Assembly (NCBI RefSeq): GCF_009727055.1
Contig: NC_052351.1
Location: 6,719,806 to 6,783,805 of the forward strand
Origin: Benincasa hispida
Taxonomy: Eukaryota; Streptophyta; Magnoliopsida; Cucurbitales; Cucurbitaceae
Length of the DNA: 64,000 nt
Direction: 5' to 3'
The notes below the pieces were generated by a model. The model had not been told where the DNA came from. It saw only the letters and a program-made list of their open reading frames with translations, and did no database searches. Every line of letters begins with the position of its first letter. Position 1 is the first letter of the stretch. A program made the position numbers and the translations under genes. Below are positions 1 through 11,594 of the stretch, piece after piece.

Positions 1-762
1 AAATGAATAAAATAAGGACTTCTTCATATATTGCAAAACGAGTCTAAAATATGGCAAAAATAGTCAAATTAGAAATGATTTGCAAATATAATAAGTTTTC
101 CTTTCAACTTATAGAAGATGTCCAAAAAATCCATTGAAGGAAAAAAAATATGTGGGAGGCATGAATCTCCCAACTTCTTTTATAGATAGGATCATTGATA
201 AATTTTTATGAGTGATAGAAGTCTATAATTATTGGGCATTTGGGTCGCTAAGTTAGTTATCATAATATGTGGTTATCATAGTCTGTGATTATAATAGTCA
301 ATATTTGGCATGCAAACTATTATAGTATTTATTGTAATAATAGTCTATGTTTAGGATGCACACTATTTTAGTCTTGGTAGAAAATAGTAAACACTCTAAC
401 AAAGAGAAAGAGAGATGATGGGTAAGAAATAGTAAACACTTTAGCAAATAGGAATTTTAAATAGGTTTACAATAGATAATTATAGGTATAAATAGTTGTA
501 AGCATCGCTATTATATTTGGAACCCCAAACAATGTAGGCTATTCCACCAACTTCAAGTTGGGGGAAAACACCCCCTAATAACCTCATTTTTATAGATATT
601 ATTGATACCACCGATATCTACTTAAGTTATATTACTGAATAGCTCATAGAAAATGTCCAAAAAGCCCCTGAATAGCTCATACCCGAATCAATCAACCCCA
701 ATCAACATAGATTAAAATTTACGTTATATTTTCGGGTGCATATTATTTTATTATGAGATTGA
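1..762. other. AT-rich flank without a recognisable gene
   Basis: No coding exon, RNA gene or clear element end is visible. The stretch ends where the left LTR of the gypsy element begins (TG at 763). The bases next to the LTR (attga) do not match those beyond the other LTR (gggat), so no target duplication was found. Confidence 0.6.
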
Positions 763-2609
763 TGTTTTAATAACATGCAATGAATTGATAAGACTATTGT
801 GGTTTAACGCTTAGTTTTATCTGGTCGAATCCAAGTGAATATTCAACTAGAGTCCTGGTGAGTCGAGGGTCGAACGTAGGAATTGCTTGCAAATTTGCAG
901 TGAAACTAAAAATATGATCGTAGTGCAAATTGAAATGTTTAAAATGGTTAAGTGAATGAGCTATTTTAAATCTAAGTATTATGCGATGAAAATTATGTCT
1001 AAGTGAAACAATGTGAATTTAATAATAGATATATGATGAAAGGGTAGAGAAGATTTGTCATTAACACTTCCTAAAAAATTAAGCGGATTATGCAATCAAG
1101 CAATGCACTCAATGTTACGTCCAACACTTTGCAGAGTATCTAGCCACATTATCTTATTTCTAAGATGCATGTGATGAGTGCAATATGTAGAGGATATACT
1201 TATTTCTAAGAAATATTTTCTCTTGTTTTATGAGATCCAAATCTAAGGTCTTTCAAACTTAGATTAAATTTAATTAGAACAATCTCTCAATTGATTCAAG
1301 AAAGTCATATAAGCATGCATAAGATAAGTTGATAGTCTGATTCTCTTGTTATTTAGTAGTGTCAGCTGCACACTTCTCAACCCATTTGACAATTTAGTTA
1401 TGCATGATATTGATGAAAAAGATGGACAAAAGATAAGATGAACATGTATTCATATTGCAAAGTTTGAATTTGTCAATATAGAAAGTACAATGCAAATACA
1501 CAAAGAAAAAGAAAGGAGTATAGAATCAAGCCAAGGTCTGCATTGCCTTACTCCCTACGACTCATTTGATGATTGCTTCACTTAGAACATTAAACAGTGG
1601 TATCCTTCTTCCTCTCTCACAGGAATCCTAAGCTCTCACTAGGGAATTTCTATGGAAAAATAGGAAGGTTGTTTGGTAGAGTTTCCTCTCAGAATTTTCT
1701 CTCGTCTCCCACTATTATATCTGCATGAAAATTACATGGGTATTTATAGGCATTCGATGATGCTTTTTTTCCCTTTTTATTTTATCTTTCTCATGATTGC
1801 ATTAATGAGGCACATTAAATTCCATATCCTGTGTTGCCGTCTACGACGTGTTAGGGGTTCATTGAATCTTCAACAAAGTTCTATTGCCGGCTACCAATGC
1901 AGTCTGTGATTTGACTCCCATTGCCCATGTCATGTCATGCCTCATCGCTTATAATCATGCGATCATCTGCTTTTCTGGCCGTTCTTGTTTGATCACGGTA
2001 GTGGGTACTTGGGTTATGCGATCATGCTTTCATCCAGTTGTGCTGAAGGGTATTCTGCACAAAGATAGCAATATCAGTCTGAAATTTAGATATGTTAGAT
2101 ATTGAAAGTGTGTGATCGCATACTCCGTTTTTTGTATAAACTCTTTAGTAAAGAATGTCGAAACTTCCTGCCTTTTTCTTATTTTTTACATGGAAGAGAT
2201 ACTGTCACACCCTCTAACACTCTTCCTTACACTCAGCTTCCTTCAGCACCTCTGTTCTGACTTTCATCTGATCAGCACTTCTTTTCCTTCGTTCAACACA
2301 CGAATGTCTCTTACTTACTCTTTTCTTAGTGATTTTTATGAACTTAAATGGTTTGTGGGCTAAAGTGAAGCGTTCTGCTCCTTTTATAGGCATCTCACCC
2401 TTCTCGTTTACCCAATATCTTTTCCTTTGATCATATCTAGGCGTTTTTCTCTCATTTTGCCCATGCCTAGCCTCATCCACCTCCTATTTGATGTGTCTTC
2501 TTCATGCACAGAACTCACCTTGCATGAATATTTATTCGTCCAGCTCCTAATATCTCTGTTTCAGACTTCCGTTGGTAAAGCCATTTGTCCTGATGAGCAT
2601 ATCAATCTT

Positions 2610-3465
2610 GCGTAACACAGTCCTCAGCTCCGCCCCATCGTTTAGTTCCTGCTTCTATCGCCTAGCTCCAACATCCCATTGTGTAGCTCAATCGTTTAGC
2701 AAACGATCTCACTCTCAGCGATCTCACTGATCTTGCTCTCAAAGACCTTGTGCATAGCCTATCGCTTAGCTACTGCAAGCATCGTTTAATTCCATCGTTT
2801 ATCGCTGATGCCTTATCGTCCAACGCATCCTCTAATCGCTTAGCGTCATCGCCCAGCGCCCGCGTCTACCGCCCATCGCTTAATATTTCGGCTATCGTGT
2901 AGCACGTCTGCTCATCGCCTAGCGCAGCACAGCTACTGTCTCTTATACACATCTAGATGTGTATAAGAGACAGGCTTAACGTCATCGCCCATCGCTTAAT
3001 ATTTCGGCTATCGTGTAGCACGTCTGCTCATCGCCTAGCGCAGCACAGCTATCATCTAAAGCCTACGCCCATCGCGTAGCGCCATCGTATAGTCCAGGGC
3101 GTCGCTTAACACTTAACGCTATCGTCCAGCTTCTGTGCTTATTGTCTAGCACTTACACTAATCATGTTGTACTTTGCCTATCGTATAACCTGATCGTCTA
3201 GTGCGTCACTTCTCATCGTTTAATGTCATGCGCATCTTCACGTTCGTCTAGCGCATCGCTTAGTTCCGCGCATTATTACACAATCGTCCAGCGCCCGCCT
3301 ACATGATCGCTTACCTCATCGTGTAGCGCCACTCACTTATTAAACGATTGTCTACCTCTTCGTGTAGCACTGCTCATTTTCTACACGATCGTCTACCTCG
3401 TCGTTTAGCTCCTCGCATTGCTACACAATTGTCTGCCCAGTGCCTTCGTTTAGCCTCTCGCTTTC
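2610..3465. repeat. Degenerate 10-14-bp minisatellite inside the 3' LTR
   Basis: Dozens of imperfect units built on ATCGCTTAGCGC / ATCGTCTAGCGC follow one another, with units such as catcgtttagc and tcgtgtagcgc interspersed. The block is richer in G+C and CpG than its surroundings. The equivalent region is absent from the 5' LTR. No ORF of note crosses it. Confidence 0.75.
2936..2973. other. Embedded Nextera mate-pair junction adaptor (artefact)
   Basis: The 38 bases are the 19-base Tn5 mosaic end CTGTCTCTTATACACATCT followed directly by its reverse complement. This is the junction adaptor of circularised Nextera mate-pair libraries. The 66 bases before it (2870-2935) recur after it (2986-3051), as expected when an untrimmed mate-pair read is built into a contig. 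Confidence 0.95.
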
Positions 3466-3827
3466 TCTGCTCTCGCTCATACATACCCAACGCATGAGCA
3501 ACTCTTGGCAACGCCTCTTGCCAATACTTCGGCCAATCATGTGTCCAACCTTACAAATTCATGGTTGTTTTCTCATCTTATGCGTTAATGTCTCCTAACA
3601 CTTAACGCATGGGTCCTTTTTTTACCTTACACTTAGCCAAATTTCACTATTTGAGGCCTAACTCAAAACTACTCAAGGAAAATCTATTCAACACTTAGAA
3701 ATTTCCTTCACTTCAACATAGGATTTAACTTTCACTTGTTTAATTCCCTTAATCACTTGCTTAAGTAGGAGAAAATGGAAATCCAGGTTTCACATATACA
3801 ATATCTTGTATTTCTTACAAGTTATCA

Positions 3828-3840
3828 TACCCCTAAATTT
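3828..3840 (-). other. Polypurine tract next to the 3' LTR
   Basis: On the minus strand AAATTTAGGGGTA lies directly before the TGATAAC start of the 3' LTR, the position for priming plus-strand DNA synthesis. Two further PPT-like runs lie upstream, at about 4453-4468 and 4834-4845. Confidence 0.6.
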
Positions 3841-4842
3841 AAAATAATGCTTGTACTCAAGCATATACTTATGATTTCTTAATACTTCAATCGCCTTCAT
3901 GAGTTGCCTAGACCTCTCAAAGTGCCTAACCCAATTTGCTATGCCAAAATTTTCTTAAGTTTTATTCCTTTTTCCTCCAAATTTATTTCTAACCTTGAGA
4001 AGCTACAAGCTTAATCTTCAAAAATACTCTACTCATTTCTAAGACAATTTCATATTTTAGAAATGGAGGTTTTTAACAAAAAAATAAATAATAAAAAAAA
4101 ATTTCTCCTTGCTATTTTATGGAGATCTAGTGCTGATCCAAGCATTTGGCCTTCGTTTTGGCTTGTCCCCACGGGTGTAATGCAGACATCCAACTACGAG
4201 CCAGTCACTCTTTTTAGACTAACTCATGTCTTGCCTTTTTATGGTCGTGGAGTGGTGATCATTTATTTTTTGCGTTGATCACGATTCTTGCCTTTGTTTT
4301 GGATTGCCCCCACAGGTGTCATGCAGACATCCAACTACGAGCAAGTTCTGATCTCAACGCTATATATATATATATATAATATTTTAAAGATGAAAGAATT
4401 CAAAGAGATTAAATGATCTTGAAAGCTTTTAAACTAAAAAAAACTCTCCTCCCCACCCCCAAATTTAGAGGACAGCAAGGTTCTCGTTACTAAAGAAAAG
4501 AAATATACGATGGTATTAGAAAGGTTTTGTAAAAGAAGTTTGTCATGAAGCATGCATGCTTACTGAATCCTAGAAATAATTTCAAAAGAAAAGAAGTCCT
4601 AAAACTTAATACTAATTCTAGTCTAGGTGTTAGTGTTAGAGCATGATTTCATCATTAAGGTCATTATTGGCAACCAAGGCAACAGAAATATAATAAGTGA
4701 TTTTCATGTTACAAATAGCAAGAGAAGGCACAAAAGATAGACAAAATTTCCAAAAAACTTATATTCAACTAATGAAGTATGATACATGAAAGTAAAAGAA
4801 GAATGGCATCAAAATTTCCAAGGAAGGACATCACCCCCAAAT
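3841..4842 (-). other. Non-coding region between second ORF and 3' LTR
   Basis: About 1 kb of retrotransposon 3' region. It holds two diverged direct copies of a segment around catccaactacgagc (near 4185-4203 and 4330-4347), a (TA)n run at about 4362-4378, and two polypurine-like runs on the minus strand. No ORF with recognisable content. Confidence 0.5.
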
Positions 4843-7332
4843 TTAAGCTTCTCCCACATCATTGTTGCAATCTTGCGATGGATCTTCGTTGGGAAAGCAC
4901 AACGGATTCTGAAGATATAGGGGAATTGGTGGCACCACGATAAGGGGAGCAATAACGTTCTAAAATAAGTCAACCATATGATGGAACTGATTGTGCTGCC
5001 TTTCCGTCAACTGCCAAATGAAGTCACACATTGTATTTTGCTGGTCTTGAATAAATTCCTTCAGCTTGCTATGTAGTCTAATGAGTTCATCTTTTTGTCA
5101 CCTTAGATCATCCATTTACGTTTGGAGCGTTTGCTGCTGTCGTGAAAGTGCATCGAGACCTCCCAAAATCAGTTCGCAGAAGTCATCGTGAAGGAATTTG
5201 TACCATTCATCCTCAGGAATGATCCTTTTGGAGTCATTTTCATGTTAATTTTGCGCTTCTTCATCAGGTTGACGTTCACTATCCTCGCCAATGTTGAAGT
5301 CAACGCTTGTTTCAGTCCTAGGCGATGGAAGGCTTGGGTCATCAGTAGTGATGCGTGGAGGGATTTTAGGAGAGAGTGGTGGGCTTGGTAATCTAGATGC
5401 TTGAGGGAGGATAGAAAGAGGTTCATCTTTAGAAGCTGGTGGCATTGGTTTTTCAAGCGATGTGGGTCGAATGTTGAAGTCAGCGCTTACTCTGAGAGAT
5501 TCAAGGTTCGGTTGGGGTGGTGGAGATTTTTCTGATTGGGGCGAGGGGAGCGCTCTTTCGTTAACCTCTTGAGCAATAATCACCTTTCTTTTCTTGCACT
5601 GAGAAGCTTCTGAGGTAATCTGGGTTTGAGGCTGCCGCTTCGTTTTTTACTTAGGTTGAACTTATTACTCTAATAACCTCATTAAGCAGTGGAGAGAGTT
5701 GTTTGTCAATGTACTTTTTACCGCCACATCTTCTTCTTCTCCAAACCATCCTTGGGCCACGCATAGCTCAATGATGAGTGAAGGGAAGAATAATTGCCCT
5801 CTTGGTCTATAGAAAAATGACCAAACTTATCCTACGATCAAGTGACCAACATTGATGGGGATTAGTCGCATGATACAGAAGATGACCATTACTCGTCCTC
5901 TTGAGACCAAATAATCATGCATTGTGGGGAGTAGCTTTATTTTGATGAAGTATAACCACACATTAGCTTCTGGCATTAGGCTGTATGGTGACAACGTCTT
6001 GGCCCCTTTTGGCGAGACAGTCCATTTCATCCCAGGTAGTGCTACCACCTTCAGCGCTTCTTTTTGCTCTTCAGACCTTGGGATCTCAATTATTCTATTT
6101 CCTTCAACGACAGGGATGTCCTCCAAGTTGTATAAGTGATTAATTTTCATAACGCCGAATCCAATGGTTGCCTTCTCAACATCAGCTCTATATCGCTCAG
6201 AGTAAGGCTTTCCCTCGTAGAACGCGGTCACCACAGAAGGTTTAACCGTTTTGGCCCCTAGGCAAAAATCTTTCCAGCCTAATGCATTGATTATATCACT
6301 GATGAAGGGTGGTAAAGGCGAGCTTTCTTGGAAGAAACCCATATCGATCAGAATTGATGGCCTCTTCTTGGGAATTCTTTCTTCCTCTACCGCGAGCGCC
6401 TTGCCCTTCTCTTCCTTCCTTACCATCACTTATTTTTGTACTTTTTCTTTTTTAGGAGTGCCACCTACTGCTCCATTTTTCTTCTCTTCCTTTGGTTTTT
6501 TAACTTCTTTTCTTTTCCTCACATCCACCTCCCTTATCGCTTTCTTTCATTTTTTTCTCGACACGCTGAACCTTTTCTTTCCTAGCTCTTTCCTTTTCTT
6601 CACTTTCTTCGCGCAGTTCTTTCTCAAGTTCTATCATAACTCGATCTGCGTTATCCAATGACTTCTCAGGATGTGATGAAACTTCGATGCACTCTCCTCT
6701 TTGCGAATTTTATGATGGAGCTCTGTCGCCGCTATTAAACATTCTGGCTCCTTCCTTATATCACCCAGGCCTTCCCTTACCCTTTTAGCCTTTTTCTGAA
6801 ACTCTTTTGCCTACGCCTCTGCATATAAGGTGGAAGCACTTGCTTCATTGCTTTTTTTCCTTCCTCTTTTTCCACTTCTTCTTACAACTGATTCATCTTC
6901 AACATCGACAACAATTTCACCTTATTTTTCCTTACTTGTCGCATTATCAAGCCCAAGCGGCGATGGCTTAGCCCCAACCTACTGATCGCCTGGCTGGTTT
7001 ACCACACCTTCATCAAGGGATTTGAAAGGTTTTAGATTTTTTAGAATATCCCCATAGACCACTCTTTTGTCCCTACATCGTGCCTCTCTTGTAGTGGAGG
7101 TAGTTGGTTGTAGGTGAACATGAGGAGATGAAGATTGAGACGTGGGTGCAACTAAGGGGATAAGCACAAGGGTTAAATGGTGATGGAGATGCCACCATGG
7201 GTGGCGACGCGTAGGTTGGTGCAGGGCCAACAGAAAAGGAGATTGGATTAATGGAAACGGAGGGGGACACCACCTCATAGAAGAAGGTGAAGTAGATGAT
7301 CAAGCGGACGAAGGGGTGTTTTGGTCAGCCAT
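4843..7332 (-). pseudogene. Second ORF of the Athila-like element ('putative plant transposon protein' domain), broken
   Basis: Starts at an ATG at 7332 (MADQNTPSSA, then a stop) and can be followed through several frames to a TAA at 4843. The first third is proline-rich and then Lys/Glu-rich with runs such as KKPKEEKK. The centre (6429-5827) has the domain common to these elements: FYEGKPYSERYRADVE, an IGFGVMKINHLYNLED stretch, then a sequence giving VALPGMKWTVSP. After a stop, a proline/serine-rich part follows (5583-5245), then QNTMCDFIWQL and a final NDVGEA. This position after integrase is where Athila elements carry their extra, 'env-like' ORF; the function is unknown. At least four stops or frameshifts make it a pseudogene. 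Confidence 0.65.
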
Positions 7333-8033
7333 TTGGAACACTAGAAGAGTAGATATGACGAAAAGAAGGTCGGAAAGCTTTTAAGTTTCACTGGAAAGCC
7401 TTTAGGGCATAGAGGGTTTACAATTTGGGAAAGGTTTATGAAAGCGCAAGGAATTATGATACTCGAGAAGAAGGGTTTAAATAGGTGAAGATTGGAAGGG
7501 GAAACGATGGACTGCTTCGCGATTCGCAATCATGATGTTGCGCACACTAATGAAGATTGGATGGAATGTCAATCAGCGCATCTTTTCACTGACCTAGGGT
7601 GGGATGATGTATCGTTCCCTTACCTGCGATGAGCTTTTTTTTAGATGCGTTGGGCTACAGTTCCCATACATTACCAATCTCATCACAACACTCATCGCTT
7701 CAAAAAACTCCAATTACCAGAAAAAGAAAAACAATCTTTTTTTCGATGAAATAAATAATAAAACAGAAATCAACAAGTAGTCGATTAAAATTTAAATAAG
7801 CTAGAAGAACAAAAATAAGAAATAAGCGATCTAAATGAAAAGAACAGTAGTCAGAGTAAAAGGATACACAAAAAAAATATGATGCGTCCCATAATGGCAT
7901 CAAAGTGCAAGGACACCTTATATCACATCATTTAGGCTTCCCCAAATCTATGGAGATTTTTTCGCAATGAAAATCCCCTCCATAGTAAGGCTTGATTCTT
8001 TGCCCATTTACCTTAAATACGTTGGTCCCATCT

Positions 8034-9154
8034 TCACTGATCAATTCTACCGCACCATACCGATAGACTTCTTTGACGATGAATGGTCTTGACCAGCTTG
8101 ATTTCAGCTTTCCTGGAAAAAGACGAAGTTCGAGAATTAAATATTAAAATTTTTTGGCCAATTTCAAAGTTTTTCTTATGGGTTCGTTGATCATGCCAAC
8201 GCTTTGTCCACTCTTTGTAAATTTTGGCGTTCTTATATGATTGCAGCTTGCATTCATCTAGTTCCAACAACTTAAGCTTCCTTGCCTCTCCCGTACTTTT
8301 CAAATCAAAGTTGAGTTTTTTCGTGGCCCAGAATGCTTTGTGTTTCAGTTCTAATGGCAAGTGGCAGGCTTTCCTGAAGACTAAGGCATATGGGGACATC
8401 CCTATGGGAGTTTTGTATGCAGTACAGTAAGCTCATAATGCTTCGTCTAGTCTTTAATCCCAATCTTTTCGTGTCAGGTTAACAGCTTTCTCCAACACTG
8501 TCTTGATTTCCCTATTTGATACCTCTGCCTGACCATTTGTCGGGGGTGGTATGCTGTGGCTATTTTATGGTGAACGTTGTATTTGACAAGAATCTTACTG
8601 ACGATGCGATTGATAAAATCTGTGCCTTCATCGCTTATAATGGCATATGAAGTGCCAAAGCGAGTGGAGATATGTTTCTGTAAGAATTTCGATACCGTGA
8701 TCCCATCGTTTGAGGCACAGGAAACCACCTCCACCCATTTTGATACATAGTCAACAACTAATAAGATGTAGTTGTGGCCATTAGGCAGTGGAAATGGCCC
8801 CATAAAATTGATTCTCCACACATCAAATAATTCCACCTCCAGGATGACATTCATTTGCATTTCAATTTTTTTTTTTTTGAAATGTTCCCAGTGCGTTGGT
8901 ACCTGTCACATTTCATGACATATTCGCGCGCATCCTTGAATAAGGTAGCCAGTAGTATCCACTCTGCAAGATCTTTGCAGCTGTGTGCTGACATCCAAAG
9001 TGTCCACCATAGGGCGATTCATGGCATTGATAGAGGATGCGATGAAATGTCATTTTTGGAACGAATTGTCTCAGGATATGGTTAGGTCTCCTTTATACAG
9101 GTTGGGCTCGTCCCAATAATCGAATTTATAGTCGTGCATGAGCCTTTTCTTTTG
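8034..9154 (-). pseudogene. Ty3/gypsy integrase, broken
   Basis: Integrase inserts the retrotransposon cDNA into the genome. Reading the minus strand from about 9154, the H2C2 zinc-binding part is visible with frame breaks (HQCHESPYGGHFGCQH, then VMKCDRCQRTG). It runs into the catalytic core at 8860-8474: DVWRINFMGPFPLPNG with the first Asp changed in context, YILLVVDYVSKWVEVV, and IISDEGTDF with the second Asp. The third acidic residue region after YHPRQ is scrambled by a frameshift. The C-terminal part (8399-8034) starts [17 protein letters not shown] and contains EWTKRWHDQ and [13 protein letters not shown]. It ends with a frameshift near 8090. It lies directly downstream of RNase H, the gypsy order. 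Confidence 0.85.
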
Positions 9155-9784
9155 TTAAGAGGTATATTCTTCTGGAAATTGCTTACAAACCAAGAAATTG
9201 ACAATGTTCGCATACCAGGGAATGTATTCATTGATTTTCAAAAACATTTCGTCAGAGAATGAGGTGTTTACAGAAGGTCGTACACGATCATTTTCATGAT
9301 TTTCAAGTCTTGATAAATGATCAACGACCTTGTTCTCTGTCTCTTTTCTATTTATAATCTCTATGTCAACCTCCTGAAGTAGTAGGACCCATCTGATCAA
9401 TTTTGGTTTTGCATCGTTCCTTATCATCAAATATTTGATAGCAGAGTGATCAGTGTGAATGATGAACTTTGGTCCCAGTAGATAAGGTCGAAACTTTCCC
9501 ATGGCAAAAATTACCGCCAGCAACTCCTTCTCAGTGGTCGTATAATTCTCTTGGGCACTATTAAGGGTCTTACTTGCGTATGAGATAGGATGAAGAATTC
9601 TTTCTATTCGTTGAGCTAATGTTGCTCCCATCGCATATTTGCTAGCGTCGCACATGAGTTCAAATGGTTTTGTCGAATCTGGTGAAATTAGTACAGGAGC
9701 TGAGACTAGTGCTTTCTTCAACTTCTCAAATGCATTCAAACAATTATTGTCGAAATCAAAAGGTCGGTCCATCTCTAGCAGCAT
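9155..9784 (-). pseudogene. Ty3/gypsy RNase H domain
   Basis: About 210 codons open on the minus strand, covering the end of RT and the RNase H domain that degrades the RNA strand of the replication hybrid. Visible motifs are FELMCDASKYAMGATLAQ (first catalytic Asp), HPISYASKTLNSAQ, YTTTEKELLAVIFA (catalytic Glu), and IHTDHSAIKYLM. The domain ends with VDHLSRLE, as in Athila/Ogre-type polyproteins. It is separated from the RT part by a stop at about 9785-9805. Confidence 0.9.
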
Positions 9785-10394
9785 ATTTAGTGGTCCGGTA
9801 ATTTTTTAAAAATCTTTCACAAATCTGCGATAAAAACTAGCATGTTCTAGAAAACTTCTCAAAGTCTTCACATTCGAAGGGGGCGACAGCTTCTCAATGG
9901 CCTCAATCTTTGCTCGATCAACTTCTAGGTCAAACTTAGAAACCTTGTGGCCGAGAACAATCCCCTTGGTCACCATGAAATGACACTTTTCCCAATTCAT
10001 AACCAATTTTGTGTCTTCACATCTCTTTAAGATTTTCTCTAGATTCTCTAGGCACACTTCATATGTCTTTCCGTAGACTAAAAAATCGTCCATGAATATT
10101 TCTAACGAATCTTCAAGATAATTCGAGAAGATAGATAGCCATCATGTACCTTTGAAATGTGCTAGGAGCATTGCACAGTCTGAACGACATGCAATGAAAA
10201 GAGAACGTCCCATATGAGCATGTGAATGTCGTTTTCTCTTGATCCTTAGATGCGATCATCATTTGGTTATACCTCGTGTATCCATCCAAAAAGAAAAAGT
10301 AGTCATTCCTCGCCAATCTATCCAGCATTTGGTCAATGAAGGGTAAGGGGAAGTGATCCTTTTTTGTTGCGACGTTGAGTTTATGGTAATCCAT
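9785..10394 (-). pseudogene. Ty3/gypsy reverse transcriptase, broken
   Basis: Reverse transcriptase copies the element RNA to DNA. The fragment 10394-10113 begins MDYHKLNVATKKDHFPLPF, contains YFFFLDGYTRYNQ (first catalytic Asp), then FSFHCMSFRLCNAPSTFQR, where the usual FGL is FRL. After a frameshift the second fragment (10093-9806) opens with the catalytic MDDFLVYG and runs through WEKCHFMV, GIVLGHKVS and SFLEHASFYRRFVKDF. The N-terminal fingers upstream (10395-10880) are too decayed to follow. Confidence 0.9.
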
Positions 10395-10886
10395 GCAGAT
10401 CCTTCAACCGATAATTATACGCATTGGTATTAATTCGTTATTCTCATTGGATACGACTGTTATTCCCCCTTTCTTTGGCACAAACTGCATTGGGCTGACC
10501 CATGTGCTATATGAGATGGGGAAGATAATTACTGCATCCAACTGTTTAATGATTTCCTTTTTTACACTTCTTTCATCGCAGAGTTCAACCTGCGTTAAGG
10601 TTCAACAAAGCCCTTCTGACCCTCTTCCAATCTGATTTTGTGCATGCAATAGGATGGGCTTATGCCCTTAATATCCGCAAGGGTCCACCCTATGGTTTTT
10701 ATGTATTTTTTTAACACTTAAGAAGGGTTGCTTCTCTTTCATTGGAAAGTATGGATGATATGATGACTGATAAGGTTTCATTCTGTCCCATGAAAGCATA
10801 CTTTAGATGGGGTGGTAACACCTTTAATTCCAAGGCTAGAGGTTGTTCTAGAGAGATTTTATTCAAGCCCTTTTCTTCCTTTATAT

Positions 10887-11594
10887 TCAACGGTTCACAA
10901 GTTTTCTATACCACGTCATCGCATTACATGATTCGACTGTAATGTAGGCCTCTTCCTTTGGTCCCGATTCTTCATCTATTTCCCAATCAAAGCTGCAGGG
11001 CCATTCCTCATCTATATCGCATGAGTGTACTTCATCCAAGTAGCTCATCGCCTTAATGATGTTGAACTTCAACTTTTGACCATTGACATTCATTGCAATC
11101 TCTTCTTTATGTACGTCAATCTGAGCTCTTTCAATGGAGAGAAATGTTCATCCCAAGATAATAGAGACATCTTTATTAGCTTCATAATCAAGTATAATGA
11201 AGTCCGCAGGGAGGATGAATTTATCCACTTTAACCAACACATCTTCCAACTTCCCTTCCGGATGTACAAGCGATCGATCTGCTAATTAGAGGGTCACTAA
11301 GGTGGGAGTGAGTTCTTCAATCTCCAATTGTTTAAAAATTGACAAGAGCATTAGATTTATACTTGCCCTTAGATCGCATAGAGCATACCCAATATAAATT
11401 TCTCCAATTGAACAAGGTATTGTAAAACTTCCAAGGTCTCTCATCTTTGGAGGAATTATCATATTGCTAACTTGCATTAGAGCCACCATCTCGTATTTTT
11501 CTATGCTTCTTTTCTTGGATATAATATCCTTTAAAAAATTAGCATAGGTGGGTATTTGCTCTATTGCTTCCACAAAAGGGATGTTGATGTGCAA
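10887..11594 (-). pseudogene. Ty3/gypsy aspartic protease, broken
   Basis: The protease that processes the gag-pol polyprotein. The fragment 11594-11286 carries PPKMRDLGSFTIPCSIG followed by ALCDLRASINLM. In relatives this active-site motif reads DLGAS; here the glycine is arginine, which should inactivate it. After a stop, the C-terminal half is visible at 11093-10887 (YLDEVHSCDIDEEWPC and similar acidic text). Confidence 0.8.

Larger units (their letters stand above)
763..3827 (-). repeat. 3' LTR of the Athila-like element (long form, 3065 bp)
   Basis: On the minus strand the LTR begins TGATAACTTGT at 3827 and ends AAAACA at 763. It aligns with 13551-14908 over its outer parts. It holds two segments missing from the other LTR: about 110 bp near 1125-1240 and about 1.6 kb at roughly 2200-3805. 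The large extra segment contains a minisatellite and a sequencing-adaptor insertion. Confidence 0.85.

Noticed and set aside
2214..2480. Basic 88-codon minus-strand frame in the 3' LTR
   Set aside because: Inside an LTR segment missing from the other LTR; no similarity to retroviral-type accessory proteins that I can see.
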